NCBI GenBank assembly: GCA_031553935.1
Contig: JAVBKS010000024.1
Coordinates: 1-14,822 of the forward strand
Direction of reading: 5' to 3'
Origin: JAISDD01 sp031553935
GTDB lineage: Bacteria; Bacillota; Syntrophomonadia; Syntrophomonadales; Syntrophomonadaceae
DNA: 14,822 nucleotides
Part shown: one piece after another, positions 12,917-14,822 of the stretch
How the letters are laid out: each line of letters starts with the position of its first letter
Numbering within the stretch: position 1 is the stretch's first letter
Made by a program: the position numbers and the translations under genes
Notes under the pieces: model-generated
The model's database searches: none
What the model was told of the DNA's origin: nothing
Seen by the model: the letters and a program-made list of their open reading frames with translations, nothing else

Positions 12917-14131
12917 GTGGCTTTAATTGTAGCGAAATTTGGCGGGAGCTCAGTTGCATCCATTGAAAAAATTGCCAACATAGCCAAGCGTGTAAAAACT
13001 ATGCAGGAAGCAAACAACCAAGTTGTAGTTGTGGTCTCTGCTATGGGAGACACCACTGACGATTTGATTGAACTGGCGTTTTCTATAGGCAGTGATCTAA
13101 ATGATCGCGAAATGGATAGCTTTTTATCGACTGGTGAACAGCAATCAGCAGCCTTGACGGCAATGTCCTTGCAAAAACTTGGCTGTGATGCCATATCTCT
13201 TGTAGGTTGGCAGGCAGGCATTAAAAGCGATGCTAATTACAGCAGAGCTAGGATCAAAGCCATCGATAATTGTCGGATTAAAACAGAGCTCTCTGCGGGA
13301 AAAATTGTTGTAATCGCAGGCTTCCAAGGCTTGTCGCCTGAAGGTAATATTACCACATTAGGCAGAGGTGGTTCTGACACCACAGCAGTTGCATTAGCAG
13401 CTAGTTTAAATGCCGACCGCTGCATAATATATACGGATGTTGATGGGGTTTATACTGCTGATCCCAGAATAGTAACTAAAGCCCAGAAAATAGATATAAT
13501 CTCTTATGATGAAATGCTGGAAATGGCAAGTTTAGGGGCGGTTGTATTGCAGCCGCGAGCAGTTGAATTTGCTAAATTATATAATGTTGATGTTGAGGTT
13601 TGCTGTAGCTTCAATAATAATCCAGGAACTTTGGTAACGGAGGTGAGTAGAATGGAAAAACAAAGAATCGTAAGTGCAGTTGCTCATGATAAGAATTGTG
13701 CTCGTTTTGCATTATTCGATGTGCCTGATAGACCCGGGGTTGCAAAAACCTTGTTTACAGCCTTGGCCAGTCAACAAATAAATGTAGACATGGTTATCCA
13801 GAGTGCCATGCGCGATCAAAGAAATGATATAGCGTTCACGATTTCGAAAAATGATCTTCCTCGTGCTTTGAACCTGATGCAAGAATTAGTCAATGAGATT
13901 GGTGCATCTGGTTTTACTTATGGTGATGATGTTGCCAAAGTCTCGATCGTGGGAGCAGGAATGCAGAGCAACCCAGGGGTTGCAGCTGCCATGTTTGCTG
14001 CTCTTGCTGATGAAAAAATAAATATTCATATGATAAGCACCTCAGAGATCAAAGTTTCATGTATTATTGATGAAGAAGCAGCCGAAAAAGCTGTAGAAGT
14101 CTTGCATCAAAAATTCAAACTCCAGGATTAA
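12917..14131 (+). CDS. lysC: Aspartokinase (aspartate kinase, two ACT domains)
   Basis: Phosphorylates aspartate, the first step toward lysine, threonine, methionine and (in sporeformers) dipicolinate. 404 residues, as for Bacillus-type aspartokinase II. Kinase motifs: KFGGSSV (7-13), STGEQQSAAL, TLGRGGSDTTAVALAASL and DVDGVYTADPRIV. Two ACT regulatory units follow: one beginning FALFDVPDRPGVAKTLFTAL and a second with SIVGAGMQSNPGVAAAMFAA. Start is GTG 12917 with AAGGAG (12904-12909) 7 nt upstream; the overlapping ATG at 12915 is out of frame. Only 18 nt separate it from thrB, too short for the lysine riboswitch often found before lysC, so it is controlled with the threonine genes. An internal ribosome binding site inside the gene likely yields a beta subunit. 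Confidence 0.97.
   Translation: MALIVAKFGGSSVASIEKIANIAKRVKTMQEANNQVVVVVSAMGDTTDDLIELAFSIGSDLNDREMDSFLSTGEQQSAALTAMSLQKLGCDAISLVGWQAGIKSDANYSRARIKAIDNCRIKTELSAGKIVVIAGFQGLSPEGNITTLGRGGSDTTAVALAASLNADRCIIYTDVDGVYTADPRIVTKAQKIDIISYDEMLEMASLGAVVLQPRAVEFAKLYNVDVEVCCSFNNNPGTLVTEVSRMEKQRIVSAVAHDKNCARFALFDVPDRPGVAKTLFTALASQQINVDMVIQSAMRDQRNDIAFTISKNDLPRALNLMQELVNEIGASGFTYGDDVAKVSIVGAGMQSNPGVAAAMFAALADEKINIHMISTSEIKVSCIIDEEAAEKAVEVLHQKFKLQD
13639..13654 (+). promoter_or_regulatory. Internal ribosome binding site and start for the aspartokinase beta subunit
   Basis: GGAGGTGA (13639-13646) sits 5 nt before an in-frame ATG at 13652 within lysC. Initiation there would yield a 159-residue protein, residues 246-404, containing just the two ACT domains. 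Bacillus subtilis aspartokinase II is known to be made this way as alpha2beta2. The Shine-Dalgarno is as good as any in the window, so the inference is strong. Confidence 0.8.
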
Positions 14132-14160
14132 TAATCGAGTATAAGGGAATTCTATTTAAC

Positions 14161-14189
14161 TTGACTAATCAATAACCCTATAATATTAT
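14161..14189 (+). promoter_or_regulatory. Predicted promoter of tRNA-Pro
   Basis: TTGACT (14161-14166), 17 nt, TATTAT (14184-14189). Start of transcription would fall within a few bases of the tRNA 5' end at 14198. No terminator separates it from lysC, so read-through from the threonine operon is also possible. Confidence 0.55.
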
Positions 14190-14197
14190 ATATTTCA

Positions 14198-14275
14198 CGG
14201 GGTGTAGCTCAGTTTGGTATGAGCGCTACGTTGGGGACGTAGAGGCCGCTGGTTCAAGTCCAGTCACTCCGACCA
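14198..14275 (+). tRNA. tRNA-Pro, anticodon GGG
   Basis: A full cloverleaf folds by eye. Acceptor CGGGGTG pairs with CACTCCG (one G-U), the D arm is GCTC/GAGC, the anticodon arm is CTACG-TTGGGGA-CGTAG with anticodon GGG, and the T arm is GCTGG-TTCAAGT-CCAGT. A discriminator A and an encoded CCA end the gene. GGG reads CCC and CCU proline codons. Confidence 0.95.
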
Positions 14276-14286
14276 GTTAGAAGTGC

Positions 14287-14325
14287 AAAAACGTTGGAAT
14301 ATTATTTTCCAGCGTTTTTTATTTT
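14287..14325 (+). terminator. Rho-independent terminator after tRNA-Pro
   Basis: AACGTTGGAA (14290-14299) and TTCCAGCGTT (14307-14316) pair over 10 bp with one G-U, around a 7-nt loop, followed by a T-run to 14320 and ATTTT. It would end both the tRNA transcript and any read-through from lysC. Confidence 0.88.
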
Positions 14326-14333
14326 GGAAAAAA

Positions 14334-14822
14334 CTTACACATCAAACCCAGCCTTCCGATAATATAAAAGTAGATTCCGTCTTAAATTTTGGGGATTATT
14401 TTTTGTTGGATTCCATTGCGAAAGATATCGGCTTGGCACAAGTGCTAACAAATGTTTTTGGAGGGATTGGGGATGAAATATTGTTATTGGCCATCTATAT
14501 GTCGTTAACCGGCCAGGCGTTCTATCGATGCGAAACTTGGTGCAGGGAAACACTGATTGGTCGACGTAAGGCGATAACATCTCAGCGCTGTACGAGGATT
14601 TTGGAAGCTATTGACGAAAGCAAGCGCATGGATTTTTTCCGGGCATGGGTTTATGTCCGGCAGCAGCATGAGTATCTAGCTTATGATGTTACATCTATTT
14701 CTTCTTATGCTAGGGGCAATAATGTAGTTGAATTTGGTTATAACCGCGATCATGAACAGTTGCCTCAAATCAACCTTGGCATGTACTATGGTGAAGAATC
14801 AAAACTGCCGATTTTTTATTGT
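14334..14822 (+). CDS. IS1634-like (IS4 superfamily) transposase, 5'-truncated, runs off the window
   Basis: An open frame continues to the last base and encodes DDE-transposase sequence: VDSVLNFGDYFLLDSIAKDI, then DEILLLAIYMSLTGQAFYRC, AYDVTSISSYARG with the likely first catalytic Asp, and FGYNRDHEQLPQINLGMYYG. This resembles IS1634-type elements of the IS4 superfamily. Complete members have roughly 80-100 residues before the DYFLLDSIA block; here only about 20 codons separate it from the terminator of the tRNA, and no ATG with a ribosome binding site precedes it. The first in-frame ATG is inside the domain. The 5' end given is where similarity seems to begin, not a start codon. I infer a decayed or deleted insertion-sequence end next to the tRNA. 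The rest of the gene lies to the right of the window. Confidence 0.75.

Noticed and set aside
12895..12920. Lysine riboswitch before lysC
   Set aside because: Only 18 nt separate thrB and lysC, far too short for that element.

Overview
The window reads as chromosomal DNA of an endospore-forming, low-to-moderate GC Bacillota (Firmicutes). The strongest evidence is a full-length spoIVA (spore-coat ATPase) beside der-plsY-gpsA, a neighbourhood shared with Bacillus and spore-forming Clostridia/Negativicutes. The DUF512 radical-SAM gene and the two Clostridia-style flavoproteins favour an anaerobic lineage. Placement below phylum is inference.

Layout. (1) 1-438, minus strand: the first 146 residues of an unrecognised protein that is almost entirely perfect heptad repeats, running off the left edge, with a good sigma-A-type promoter at 637-665. 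(2) 908-2794, plus strand: a tightly packed GNAT acetyltransferase, an Isf-like iron-sulfur flavoprotein and a flavodoxin-fold oxidoreductase, followed after 44 nt by a gamma-carbonic-anhydrase-family hexapeptide protein (2839-3357). (3) 3425-3808, minus strand: a short, divergent dUTPase-like gene, convergent with the previous block. (4) 4140-8506, plus strand: DUF512 radical SAM protein, der (ribosome-assembly GTPase), plsY and gpsA (first steps of phospholipid synthesis). A 128/129-bp tandem repeat (two copies plus a partial third) and a strong terminator follow. (5) 8965-10443: spoIVA, with a possible sigma-E promoter and its own terminator. (6) 10697-14131: hom-thrB-lysC, the aspartate-to-threonine pathway, behind a strong extended -10 promoter. 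lysC carries an internal ribosome binding site and start codon that would give a separate regulatory beta subunit. (7) 14198-14275: tRNA-Pro(GGG) with promoter and terminator. (8) 14334-14822: an IS1634-like (IS4 superfamily) transposase that lacks its N-terminus and runs off the right edge.

How the genes fit together. Most of the right-hand 10 kb is housekeeping: ribosome maturation, glycerolipid synthesis, spore-coat assembly, threonine synthesis and a tRNA. The less ordinary parts are the heptad-repeat protein, the acetyltransferase/two-flavoprotein cassette, the dUTPase-like protein lacking motif V, the transcribed tandem repeat after gpsA, and the transposase remnant abutting the tRNA. 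I found no unmistakably new multi-gene system; the heptad-repeat gene and the flavoprotein cassette are the best candidates for unknown function.
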